Source of the DNA: Alphaproteobacteria bacterium
GTDB taxonomy: Bacteria; Pseudomonadota; Alphaproteobacteria; UBA828
Assembly (NCBI GenBank): GCA_022826345.1
Contig: JAJDVB010000128.1
Location: forward strand, 1 to 64,000
DNA: 64,000 nucleotides
Reading direction: 5' to 3'
Shown one piece after another: positions 17,561 to 25,466 of this stretch (positions are counted from its first letter, which is position 1; every line of letters begins with the position of its first letter). Below the pieces are notes generated by a model. It ran no database searches, was not told the origin of the DNA, and saw only the letters and a program-made list of their open reading frames with translations. Both the position numbers and the translations under genes were made by a program.

Positions 17561-17734
17561 GGCCTCGATGCCATTCGTGCCGTGGTCGGCCGGCAGCGGG
17601 ATGGTGCCGCGCCGGCCACACCCGGATAGTATGCGGGCCATGGTTTGCCTGAAGCCTCCGGATCGTGAGGCGGGTGTCAATGACCGTCAAGAAGCGCGCG
17701 TCATCGCTGCGTTCGGCGTGCGCGCGCGGTGACG

Positions 17735-18550
17735 ATGGACTGCACGATCGTTGACGTATTCGCCGAACGGCCGCTGACGGGCAATCAGCTGGCGGTGATC
17801 CGCCACTGTGCCCATCTCGACAGCGCGGCGATGCAGGCCATCGCGTTGGAAATGAATTTCTCAGAGACGACGTTCGTCACGGAAGAGCGCTCCGGCGAGG
17901 CGCGCGTTCGTATCTTCACCAAAGACCGGGAATTGCCTTTCGCGGGACATCCGACGCTGGGCACCGCCTGGGTGCTTGGCCGGGACCGGGGTTGCTACAC
18001 GCTGGAGCTTGCCGCCGGGCGCGTTCCTGTGACCTTCGAAGACGGGATCGCCTGGATGGAGCCCCCGCCCGTGAGCATGGGCGATCTTGTGGACGGGCCG
18101 CGGGCCGCTGCACTGCTCGGCCTGGACGAGAGCGAGATCGACAGCCGCTACCCGTGCCGGTTCGTCACGATCGGCCCCTGGTTCCTGCTTATCGGGGTGC
18201 GGACGCTGGATGCCCTGCGACGGGTGACTATCGATCCGGCGGTGTACGACGATGTCGCGTCGGGAGGCTGGCTTTCCCTGTTCGTCTTCACCGAAGAGAC
18301 CTACAACGAGGACGCGGACATTGCCGCCCGCATGCTGACCTTCCACGGGACGCTGCATGAAGACCCTGCGACGGGGAGCGCGAATACGGCGTTCGCGGCG
18401 CACCTGCGCTCGCTCGGCAGGAGCGGTGCGGTCGTCGTGGAGCAGGGGTTCGAGATCGATCGCCCGTCGCGGCTCTATCTCGAAGTCGGGGAGCCAATTC
18501 GGGTCGGCGGCAAGGTGCGCCCGGTGATGACGGGGACGCTGGTGTACTGA
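17735..18550 (+). CDS. PhzF-family epimerase/isomerase
   Basis: A protein of about 271 residues in the PhzF (phenazine biosynthesis-like) family, with the diaminopimelate-epimerase fold. Diagnostic segments are the start (CTIVDVFAERPLTGNQLAV) with the active-site-region Glu in MNFSETTFV. Others are ELPFAGHPTLGTAW and DPATGSANTAFAAHL. Either ATG 17735 or GTG 17729 could start; neither has a good ribosome-binding site. There are no phenazine genes nearby, so it is likely a general isomerase of unknown substrate. The 230 bp after it hold nothing recognisable. Confidence 0.88.
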   Translation: MDCTIVDVFAERPLTGNQLAVIRHCAHLDSAAMQAIALEMNFSETTFVTEERSGEARVRIFTKDRELPFAGHPTLGTAWVLGRDRGCYTLELAAGRVPVTFEDGIAWMEPPPVSMGDLVDGPRAAALLGLDESEIDSRYPCRFVTIGPWFLLIGVRTLDALRRVTIDPAVYDDVASGGWLSLFVFTEETYNEDADIAARMLTFHGTLHEDPATGSANTAFAAHLRSLGRSGAVVVEQGFEIDRPSRLYLEVGEPIRVGGKVRPVMTGTLVY

Positions 18551-18829
18551 ACGCCCCCCCGAGACGGCGGGTGCCGCATCGGGCCTGCGCAGCGCGAGCA
18601 AGGACGCGGCGCGCGGCCGAGCCGCGTTAGCCTGTCGGCGGGTGGCGCGTCAATCGGATGCTCCTTTCGCAATGAAGGGCGCCACTCCGCTGACCAGGCG
18701 CTTATGGGGTCTGTAGTCAAACAACGAATGCACTGCTAGATCGTTGGCAGCTCACAATACTCTTGATCGTGTCGTCAAATGAGCCGAGGTGAGGTGGGGG
18801 CGCTCCGCCTCGTCTCTCATGGTGAGCGC

Positions 18830-19447
18830 ATGACCAGGGAGCCTGAAGAGCGACGGAGGCTGGGGCCGCTGCGCAGGCTCTACGACTGGACGCTGGCGCT
18901 CGCCGGCAAGCGGCACGCCGTTTGGGCGCTCGCCGCCGTGGCGTTTGCGGAAAGCTCGTTCTTCCCGATCCCGCCGGACTTGCTGCTGATCCCCATGGTG
19001 CTCGCGCAGCGCGCCAAGGCGTGGCTGCTGGCGGGCGTCTGCACGCTCTTCTCGGTCGCGGGTGGCCTCTTCGGCTACGCCATCGGCTACTTCCTGTTCG
19101 ATGCCTTCGGTGGCCCGCTGCTCGAGCTTTGGGGCCATGAGGACAAGCTCGCGACCTTCGAGCGCTACCGCGATGAATGGGGCGCCTGGATCGTCGTCGC
19201 CGGCGGCTTCACCCCGCTCCCTTACAAGTTGATCACCGTAGCCAGCGGCGCCGGCCAGCTCGACATCGGCGTGTTCATCATCGCCTCGCTGCTCGCGCGG
19301 GGGCTCCGCTTCTATATCGTGGCGGCAATTCTCTGGCAGTTCGGCCCGCCGGCCCGCGCCTTCATTGAACGGCACCTGGGCTGGGTGGCGCTGGCCGCCA
19401 TCGCCATCCTGGTCGCCGTCGTGCTGGCGCTCCGTTACGTCGCCTAG
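18830..19447 (+). CDS. YqaA/DedA-type membrane protein (VTT domain)
   Basis: A 205-residue inner-membrane protein. Its N-terminal half carries ESSFFPIPPDLLLIPM, the substrate-site helix of VTT/SNARE-associated proteins of the YqaA branch, and GLFGYAIGYFLFDAFG. Later it has GGFTPLPYKLITVASG, the second conserved loop. DedA-superfamily proteins take part in lipid flipping and envelope homeostasis. The ATG at 18830 is preferred to 18779 because it lacks the unconserved N-terminal extension. It converges on gmhA with a four-base overlap of stop codons. Confidence 0.85.
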   Translation: MTREPEERRRLGPLRRLYDWTLALAGKRHAVWALAAVAFAESSFFPIPPDLLLIPMVLAQRAKAWLLAGVCTLFSVAGGLFGYAIGYFLFDAFGGPLLELWGHEDKLATFERYRDEWGAWIVVAGGFTPLPYKLITVASGAGQLDIGVFIIASLLARGLRFYIVAAILWQFGPPARAFIERHLGWVALAAIAILVAVVLALRYVA

Positions 19448-20064
19448 AATTTGCGCTCTGCAATGAGCGCGTCGGGCATCTGCGCCTGACGCAGATATTG
19501 CGCGAGCACGTGCATGATCGACTGGTGGGTGTCCTCGATCACGCCGTAGTTGTCGCCGTCCACGTGGAGGTTGACCGTGGCGAGCGGCGCCGCGCGCCCG
19601 CCATCGAAGCCGGTGAGCGCGATGCTCTCCAGCCCGTTCGCCGCGGCCCAATCGAGCGTGCGGACGATGTTCTCCGAATCGCCCGACGACGAGATGGTCA
19701 TCAGCAGGTCGCCGCCCCGCGCTGCGGTCCTGAGCTGGTAGAGGAAGCAGTCCTCGAAGGCGATGTCGTTGGCGATCGCGGTCACCATCTCCAGGTTCGA
19801 ACTCAGGCTCATCACCCGCGGCAGCATGCCGGTGTCGGTCTGCACCCCCTTGGCGACATCGCAGAGCAGGTGGTTGGCGATCGCCGCCGAGCCGCCGTTG
19901 CCGCAGACGAAGAGCCATGCGCCGCGGGCGAACACTGAATCGAGCAACTCCGCAGCACGGGCGAGCGCGGCGCGGTCGATGGAGGCGCCGGCCTGCGCCA
20001 GCCGGGCGAGGTAATCGTCGCAATAGTTCGCGATCGAGAGGTAGCCCTTGTCGGGGAAGGTCAT
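19444..20064 (-). CDS. gmhA: SIS-domain phosphosugar isomerase, GmhA-like
   Basis: A 206-residue SIS-domain protein close to sedoheptulose-7-phosphate isomerase, the first step in ADP-heptose synthesis for lipopolysaccharide. Visible features are LFVCGNGGSAAIANHL (phosphosugar loop), LMTISSSGDSENIV, and GVIEDTHQSIMHVLAQYLR with the metal/catalytic His and Glu. The ATG at 20064 has GGGGA before it. No other heptose genes are in the window. A related phosphosugar isomerase role remains possible. Confidence 0.82.
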   Translation of the reverse strand: MTFPDKGYLSIANYCDDYLARLAQAGASIDRAALARAAELLDSVFARGAWLFVCGNGGSAAIANHLLCDVAKGVQTDTGMLPRVMSLSSNLEMVTAIANDIAFEDCFLYQLRTAARGGDLLMTISSSGDSENIVRTLDWAAANGLESIALTGFDGGRAAPLATVNLHVDGDNYGVIEDTHQSIMHVLAQYLRQAQMPDALIAERKF

Positions 20065-20095
20065 CGGTCCCCTACAACGAACGAAACTGGTCTGT

Positions 20096-20128
20096 AGCGG
20101 CGGCGCGCAGGGCCTACGCGCCGCCGCT
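20096..20128 (-). terminator. Hairpin downstream of the secreted-protein pair
   Basis: A perfect 12-bp GC stem (20096-20107 with 20117-20128) and 9-nt loop lies 9 bp past the stop of the gene at 20138. There is no T-run, so this is terminator-like rather than a textbook intrinsic terminator. Confidence 0.5.
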
Positions 20129-20137
20129 TGGTTCAGG

Positions 20138-20683
20138 TTAGGGAGTGATGCCCTCGCTCTTGAGGCCGAGCACGCCCTGCTCCTCGATCAGCTCGAGGAT
20201 CTGCTCGTCGTTGCGCATCCAGCGTCGCGCCTTCTTGTCCTTCGCCTCCAGGCCCCGCTCCGCGGCCCACTGGCGGACGAAGGCGTTGGCGCCCCGCCAC
20301 TTGCCGCCCTCAGGCCGCACGAACTGCACCGCGAAGGTGGTGATGCCGTAGTTGGTCGTGAACAGGCCGTCGACCGTCACCCGCTGGTTGCAGAAGGGGA
20401 TGAGATCGACGGTCGGCCCGGTGAAGGGGCCCGCGTTCTTGAGCGGCAGCACCAGGGTGCCGTCGTCCTGCAGCAGGCCGAGCAGGCGATTGCCGCCGCC
20501 GCAGTCCTCGGGGCAATCGCCGCTGAGGACGCAAAGCACGTCGGTCACCTTGGCGTCGAAGCGCGCCTCGACCTCGTCGGGCAGCCCCCAGCTATTGGCG
20601 GCGGAGGCCGCGCCGGCGGCCGCCATGGAACCCACAAACAAGAGAGCCGCGGCGAAGCGTGTCATCGTGCGATAAGCCGGCAT
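20138..20683 (-). CDS. Exported protein of unknown function
   Basis: 181 residues, not recognised. A signal peptide is clear (MTRFAAALLFVGSMAAAGAA then SAANS). The mature part has a Cys cluster (LCVLSGDCPEDCGGG) and later FCNQRVTV, then KWRGANAFVRQWAAERGL and a charged tail. Four Cys suggest disulfides or metal binding. The ATG at 20683 starts two bases after the stop of the upstream gene (20686), so the two secreted proteins are co-translated; an internal ATG at 20665 would also give a signal peptide. Confidence 0.65.
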   Translation of the reverse strand: MPAYRTMTRFAAALLFVGSMAAAGAASAANSWGLPDEVEARFDAKVTDVLCVLSGDCPEDCGGGNRLLGLLQDDGTLVLPLKNAGPFTGPTVDLIPFCNQRVTVDGLFTTNYGITTFAVQFVRPEGGKWRGANAFVRQWAAERGLEAKDKKARRWMRNDEQILELIEEQGVLGLKSEGITP

Positions 20684-20685
20684 GC

Positions 20686-21135
20686 CTAGAGCCCACCCGG
20701 CTGGATGTCGAAGTCCTCGTGGGAGTAGTTCACGATCCCGTGGTCCTCGACGATCTCGTTGACGGCGAGATAGTTGACGCTGTCGCGCACGTAGAGATCG
20801 CCGGTGACGACGACCTCGTTGGTCTGCATGCGGAAGATCGCCTTGTTGCCGATCACGTCGGGATTGTTCTCCATCATGAGCACGACGTAGACCTCCTCGT
20901 CGTCCTCGCTCAGGATGCCGACCGGCACGCCGCCCCGCGCGCACCAGACCGCGCAACGGTGATGGGCCGAGCCGGTCGCCCACATGATCTCGCTCAGGTA
21001 ACACCAGGAATCGATGACCTCGCCGGTCACCGTGATCCGCTGTGGCTCTGCTGCCGAGGCCGGCGCTGCGGCAACGGCCGCGAACCCCATGCCTCCGGCG
21101 ACCAAGCCTGCGGCCGCCAACCGTATCAAGCGCAT
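20686..21135 (-). CDS. Exported Cys/His-motif protein of unknown function
   Basis: 149 residues, not recognised. The ATG at 21135 follows GGGGGTGAAG and opens a signal peptide (MRLIRLAAAGLVAGGMGF to ASAAEP). The mature region has TGEVIDSWCYLSEIMW, SAHHRCAVWCARGGVPVGIL and EVYVVLMMENNP. The W-C, H-H-x-C and W-C spacing suggests a metal or haem site in a small beta-rich domain (inference). It is probably the first gene of a two-gene operon with 20138-20683. About 290 bp of non-coding sequence separate it from the divergent ggt. Confidence 0.65.
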   Translation of the reverse strand: MRLIRLAAAGLVAGGMGFAAVAAAPASAAEPQRITVTGEVIDSWCYLSEIMWATGSAHHRCAVWCARGGVPVGILSEDDEEVYVVLMMENNPDVIGNKAIFRMQTNEVVVTGDLYVRDSVNYLAVNEIVEDHGIVNYSHEDFDIQPGGL

Positions 21136-21425
21136 GTTCTTCACCCCCGCGTTGCGGTTTTCGTCGCGTAACGTTCCGCGCGCGATGGCGTCGCGCGCCT
21201 TGTTGCCATTGATATTGGCCCGCGAGGCGCTCATCGCAAGAATGCCGATCGGGCCCAGCACGCGCGAGCGACACTAACAAGCTTCGCCTGCACTCGCCAT
21301 GCGAGTGGCCGGTTGGGCCGTGCAATAGTTCGTGAAGGGCCGCGGGCGTTTCGCGAGGGCGGCAAACGGTCTAAAACCCCGGCAGCGCGGCGATCGCAGC
21401 GGCGCGAGTGCGGGAGGAGAGGTCG

Positions 21426-23012
21426 ATGCGTGATTTTCAGCATCCGGGGCGGTCCATGGTCCACGGCACGCGCGGGATGGCGGCGACCTCGCACCCGCTG
21501 GCGACGGCGACCGCCATCGAGGTGCTGCGCGCAGACGGCAACGCGGTGGACGCGGCGATTGCGGCCTGCGCAGTGCAGGGCGTGGTCGAGCCGCAATCCA
21601 CCGGCATCGGCGGCGACTGCTTCGCTCTCTACGCCCCGGGCGGCCGGGTGCCGCCCTACGCCATCAACGGCTCAGGTCCGGCGCCGACCGCGGCGAGCGT
21701 GGACTGGTTCCGGGAGCAGGGCATCGACGCCATCGGCTTCGAGAGCGCGCATGCCGTCACCGTGCCGGGCGCGGTCGGCACCTGGGAGCGGCTGCTCGCG
21801 GACCACGGCACCAAGGGCCTCGACGAGGTGCTCCAGCCCGCCATCCGCTACGCCGAGGAAGGTTTCGTCGTCCACAGCCGCGTCGCCCACGACTGGGCGC
21901 AGAACGTGGAGAAGCTGAAGGGCTGCGAGAACGCCCGCGCGATCTATCTGCCCGGCGGGCGCGCGCCGGCCGCTGGCGACCTTCACCGCCTGCCTGCGTT
22001 GGCGGAGACCCTTCGCCTGATCGCGAAGGAGGGCGCGACTGCGTTCTATCGAGGTGCCATCGCGGACGACATCGTGACCCGGCTCGCCGCCCACGGCGGC
22101 CTGATGACGGCGGACGACCTCGCCGGCTTCGAGCCGCGGGCAGTGGAGCCCATCAGCGCCAACTACCGGGGCTACGACATCTATGAGTGCCCGCCCAATG
22201 GGCAGGGGATTATCGCGCTGCTCATCCTCAACATGCTGGAGGGCTTCGAGCTTGCCGGGCTCGACCCGGTGGGCGCCGAGCGCCTGCATCTGGAGGCGGA
22301 GGCCACGCGCCTCGGCTATCGCGACCGCGCGGCGCTGGTCGCCGACCCCGATGCGGCCGACGTGCCGGTGGACGCGCTGCTCTCCACCCAGTACGCCGAC
22401 GCCATGCGCCGTCACATCGACCCCGACCGGGCCATGCCGCCGGAGCTGCCACCGGGCTACCCGGCCCACGGCGATACCGTCTACCTCACCGTGGTGGACG
22501 GCGAAGGCAACGCGATCTCCTTCATCAACTCGCTGTTCGCCTCCTTCGGCACCGGGCTCTGCACGCCGTCCGGCGTGCTGCTGCAGAACCGGGGGGCGAG
22601 CTTCGTCATCGACGCGGACCATCCCAACCGCATCGCCGGCGGCAAGCGGCCCATGCACACCATCATCCCCGGCATGGTGGGGCAGGGCGAGCACGCCGTG
22701 ATGCCCTTCGGCGTCATGGGCGGGCACTTCCAGGCCTGCGGCCACGCCCACTTCCTCACCAACGTGATCGACTACGGCATGGACCCGCAGGCGGCGCTGG
22801 ACTGCCCCCGCGCCTTCCACTTCGGCGGGGTCATGACGCTGGAGACCACCATCGCCGAGACGACCGCCCGGCGCTTAGCCGCCCTCGGCCACGATGTGGC
22901 GTGGGCGGCGGTCCCCCACGGCGGTGGTCAGGCCATCCGGATCGACCGCGAGACCGGCGTTCTCACTGGCGGCTCCGACCCCCGCAAGGACGGCTGCGCG
23001 CTGGGGATTTGA
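21426..23012 (+). CDS. ggt: Gamma-glutamyltransferase family protein
   Basis: A 528-residue Ntn-hydrolase of the gamma-glutamyltranspeptidase family, which hydrolyses or transfers gamma-glutamyl groups after autocleavage. The likely nucleophile is the Thr in HGDTVYLTVVDGEGNA, preceded by the cleavage context. The small-subunit glycine-rich segment and GIGGDCFALYA near residue 65 are conserved. The ATG at 21426 follows GGGAGGAGAGG. No signal peptide is seen, so this is a cytoplasmic member, unlike periplasmic Ggt. Related enzymes such as cephalosporin acylases cannot be excluded. Confidence 0.88.
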   Translation: MRDFQHPGRSMVHGTRGMAATSHPLATATAIEVLRADGNAVDAAIAACAVQGVVEPQSTGIGGDCFALYAPGGRVPPYAINGSGPAPTAASVDWFREQGIDAIGFESAHAVTVPGAVGTWERLLADHGTKGLDEVLQPAIRYAEEGFVVHSRVAHDWAQNVEKLKGCENARAIYLPGGRAPAAGDLHRLPALAETLRLIAKEGATAFYRGAIADDIVTRLAAHGGLMTADDLAGFEPRAVEPISANYRGYDIYECPPNGQGIIALLILNMLEGFELAGLDPVGAERLHLEAEATRLGYRDRAALVADPDAADVPVDALLSTQYADAMRRHIDPDRAMPPELPPGYPAHGDTVYLTVVDGEGNAISFINSLFASFGTGLCTPSGVLLQNRGASFVIDADHPNRIAGGKRPMHTIIPGMVGQGEHAVMPFGVMGGHFQACGHAHFLTNVIDYGMDPQAALDCPRAFHFGGVMTLETTIAETTARRLAALGHDVAWAAVPHGGGQAIRIDRETGVLTGGSDPRKDGCALGI

Positions 23013-23100
23013 GAATGGGCATGCAGCTTGGGCAAAAAATCGAGAGACATGTGATTGGCAACAGCATCAGCCGAAATGCGGCAAGAGTACGAGGGTAACT

Positions 23101-23718
23101 TTGAGCGAGGGAAGTCTTGATAGGGACGCGTTACGCTACTTACATAGCAACATCGACGACTTCAAAAGCACCGCCGAGTATGTTGAGTCGGAAATTAAGC
23201 GCCTAGGCATACATGGTGACAGTTGGGAGGCGGTATCTGGTATGGAAGACCGCACGCACCACGAAGTGTGGGTGTCGATGAAAACGGTCTCTCACTTCAA
23301 CCTTGGAGTCGCTTTGGAGTTGATGCTCAAACTTCTTCTTTTTCGCAACAGCAGCACCGTTCCAACAATTCACTCATTGGCCGAGCTATACGACGAGCTT
23401 CCAGAGCGGGACCGGCAAAAGCTCGACTCTATCCACGGAGAGATTCTCAGGGCTAGCCATGAGAAATTCGATATGATGGTGTTCGTCAGCAGGGAATCAC
23501 AAGCTTCCGAGCTTCCTCCTGAACCACCGATCCGGCGCAATTACAGCCTCAGAGGATACTTCGAATATTTTGATGGGGACTTTAGGCTGTGGGAGAAGCG
23601 TTATTCGTGGGAGCGCGTTCGCGACGGAAAATGGCGTCACTACCTTATCGATGTCTCGGCCTTTGTGGAACTCATCAACCGTGTAATGCGCGACATTCCA
23701 AGAGACCAAATTGCTTGA
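23101..23718 (+). CDS. Low-GC orphan protein, HEPN-like
   Basis: 205 residues starting at TTG 23101 (GAGGG upstream), the first plausible start after the ggt end. Middle section FNLGVALELMLKLLLF then TVPTIHSLAELYDELP resembles HEPN-fold proteins, where a helix with E-x-x-L-K-x-L-L precedes a H-x-L motif. The canonical HEPN RNase motif R-x4-6-H is not clear. Base composition here is near 45% GC, far below the neighbours, and codon use differs, pointing to recent acquisition. It is followed by a repeat-rich non-coding zone. Function is unknown; HEPN proteins often belong to toxin or defence systems. Confidence 0.6.
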   Translation: MSEGSLDRDALRYLHSNIDDFKSTAEYVESEIKRLGIHGDSWEAVSGMEDRTHHEVWVSMKTVSHFNLGVALELMLKLLLFRNSSTVPTIHSLAELYDELPERDRQKLDSIHGEILRASHEKFDMMVFVSRESQASELPPEPPIRRNYSLRGYFEYFDGDFRLWEKRYSWERVRDGKWRHYLIDVSAFVELINRVMRDIPRDQIA

Positions 23719-23808
23719 TCCAGAAGTCGAAGATGAATGAACCAAGACGGTGCAGAAGTCAGGTGATTTTTGGCAAGTACATACTTCTGGCATGATAAAA
23801 GCGGATCT

Positions 23809-23934
23809 TCAACCGGGGAAACACCCCGCTTCCACCGCGCGCTGTTTCACCGGCGCGTAGACCATGTCGATGGTGGGCTTCGGCACGCCGACCAGGTGGC
23901 CGAGCTTGCTGATCACGCCGACCAGGGCCTCGAC
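23809..23934 (-). pseudogene. Duplicated 3' end of the ketopantoate reductase gene
   Basis: About 125 bp closely match the 3' end of the intact panE-like gene at 24286-24410, including its stop codon (translation ends VYAPVKQRAVEAGCFPG). The copy and the intact gene flank the repeat zone at 23960-24231 in direct orientation. It is a fragment with no start. Confidence 0.8.
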
Positions 23935-23959
23935 CACCTGCGTCTGCTCGCCCGACGCC

Positions 23960-23975
23960 CCGGACCATGGTGCGG
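23960..23975 (-). repeat. ACCATGGT-centred palindrome, copy 1
   Basis: On the minus strand it reads CCGCACCATGGTCCGG followed by GG. Near-identical copies are at 43423 and 54398. It sits about 90 bp from the 39-bp tandem repeat, in the same relative order as in the copy at 43253-43438. Confidence 0.7.
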
Positions 23976-24065
23976 TTCTCGGTGAGCGGAGGGCGTGCCA
24001 GGATTGTCTCATGCAGCACAAGAGCCAGCGGGCCTCAGCCCTCGCCGCCGCCGCCTGTCCCACAG

Positions 24066-24231
24066 AATCCCGCTTATCCCACCTAATCTCACTTAATCCC
24101 GGCGAATCCCACCTATCCCGCTTGGTCCCACTTAATCCCAGCGAATCCCACTTATCCCACTTGGTCCCGTTCAATCCCGGCGAATCCCACTTATCCCAGT
24201 TAATCCCACTTTGTCCCGGTGAATCCCGCTT
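24066..24231 (-). repeat. 39-bp tandem repeat, four units
   Basis: Four consecutive 39-bp units start at 24066, 24105, 24144 and 24183, plus a 10-bp partial unit to 24231. Each unit is itself four roughly 10-bp subunits of the form AATCCCACTT, AGTCCCNNNN and similar. No spacers are present, so it is not CRISPR. A diverged shorter copy lies at 43253-43320 in opposite orientation. The remaining sequence of the 566-bp gap (23719-24284) has no gene. Confidence 0.9.
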
Positions 24232-24284
24232 CAAATTCTTGCCTCGGGCGAGATGCAGGCCTTGGCCGAGGCGGGAATTTCGGG

Positions 24285-25274
24285 TCAGCCGGGGAGACAG
24301 CCCGCCTCCACCGCGCGCTGCTTCACAAGGGCGTAGACCATGTCGATGCTGGGCGTGGGCACGCCGACCAGGCGGCCGAGCTCGCTGATCACGCCGACCA
24401 GGGCCTCGATCTCCATGGGCCGGCCCAGCATCAGGTCCTGAAGCATGGAGGTTCGATGCGCGCCCACCTGCTCGGCGCCCTCGATGCGCTTGTCCACGTC
24501 GATGGCGAAGCGCGCGCCGAGCGCCTCCCCCACGGCCTGCCCCTCCGCCATCATCGCGCGGACCACGGCGCGGGTGCCGGCGTCGCGCGCGATGTCCTCC
24601 AACGTGGCGCCGGTGAGCGCGCTCACCGGGTTGAAGGCGAGGTTGCCCCAGAGCTTGACCCAGATGTCCGAGCGGATGTCGGGCCGCACCGGCGACTTGA
24701 AGCCCGCGGCGATGAAGGCCCGGCTCAGCGCCTGCACGCGCTCGCTCCGCGAGCCGTCCGGCTCGCCGAAGGGCAGGCGCTTCTGGCTGAGGTGCCCAGA
24801 AATCTCGATGACGCCGGGCTCGACGATCTCGCCCGCCGCGAAGATGACGCAGCCGATGGCGCGCTCCGGCCCGAGCAGGTCCCACTGGGTGCCGTCGGGG
24901 TCCACGGCGGCGATGCGCCGGCCCTCGTAGGGACCTTCCAGCTTGTGGAAGTACCACCAGGGGATGCCGTTCGACGCCGTGACCACCGTCGTCTCCGGCC
25001 CGAGCAGAGGCTGCAGCCGCCCGCAGATCCCCGGCACCGAGTGCGCCTTCAGCGTGATGATGACGGCATCCTGGGGGCCGAGCTCGGCCGGATCGTCGGT
25101 CGCGCGGATCTCGGCCCGGCGTTCTTCGCCGCCGGCGCGCACGCGCACACCCTCCGCCTGCATCGCCGCAAGATGCGGCCTGCGCGCGATCAGCGAGACC
25201 TCTGCCCCGCCCTGTGCAAGCTCCAGCCCGAAGTAGGCGCCAATCGCGCCCGCGCCGACGATGCAGATCTTCAC
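24285..25274 (-). CDS. panE: 2-dehydropantoate 2-reductase family protein
   Basis: A 329-residue NADP-dependent ketopantoate reductase of the ApbA/PanE family, which makes pantoate for coenzyme A. The N-terminal Rossmann motif is CIVGAGAIGAYFG, and the catalytic-region segment KLWGNLAFNPVSALTGA (Lys and Asn) is present. The start is taken at GTG 25274, giving MKICIVGAG directly; an upstream GTG at 25301 would add nine residues. Its 3' end is partly duplicated at 23809-23934. Relatives act on other 2-keto acids, so the substrate is not certain. Confidence 0.85.
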   Translation of the reverse strand: MKICIVGAGAIGAYFGLELAQGGAEVSLIARRPHLAAMQAEGVRVRAGGEERRAEIRATDDPAELGPQDAVIITLKAHSVPGICGRLQPLLGPETTVVTASNGIPWWYFHKLEGPYEGRRIAAVDPDGTQWDLLGPERAIGCVIFAAGEIVEPGVIEISGHLSQKRLPFGEPDGSRSERVQALSRAFIAAGFKSPVRPDIRSDIWVKLWGNLAFNPVSALTGATLEDIARDAGTRAVVRAMMAEGQAVGEALGARFAIDVDKRIEGAEQVGAHRTSMLQDLMLGRPMEIEALVGVISELGRLVGVPTPSIDMVYALVKQRAVEAGCLPG

Positions 25275-25297
25275 GGCGTGATGCTCGGCAGCAACGC

Positions 25298-25424
25298 CCA
25301 CCTCCCCCTGTCCCCCTCCCCCCGAAAGGGCGGAGGGGGGACGCAGGCGGGTCCAGTCTTATCTCCCTCTCCTCCCCACGGGGGAGGAGAGGGCCGGGGT
25401 GAGGAGGGGGGTGTCCAGCCTCGT
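25298..25424 (+). repeat. Dispersed pyrimidine/purine-tract inverted repeat, copy 1
   Basis: About 127 bp with two hairpin-forming parts: CCCCCTCC...GGAGGGGG, and a long CCCTCTCCTCCCC/GGGGAGGAGAGGG hairpin (about 25364-25392). It ends GGCCGGGGTGAGGAGGGGG. The same arrangement recurs reversed at 40551-40663. It resembles common proteobacterial REP-like intergenic elements. Confidence 0.8.
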
Positions 25425-25466
25425 TCCAGGTTTGACGACACGCGGCAACGAGTCACGACCGGATCC

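Noticed and set aside
24066..24231. CRISPR array
   Set aside because: The 39-bp units are contiguous with no unique spacers, and there are no cas genes.
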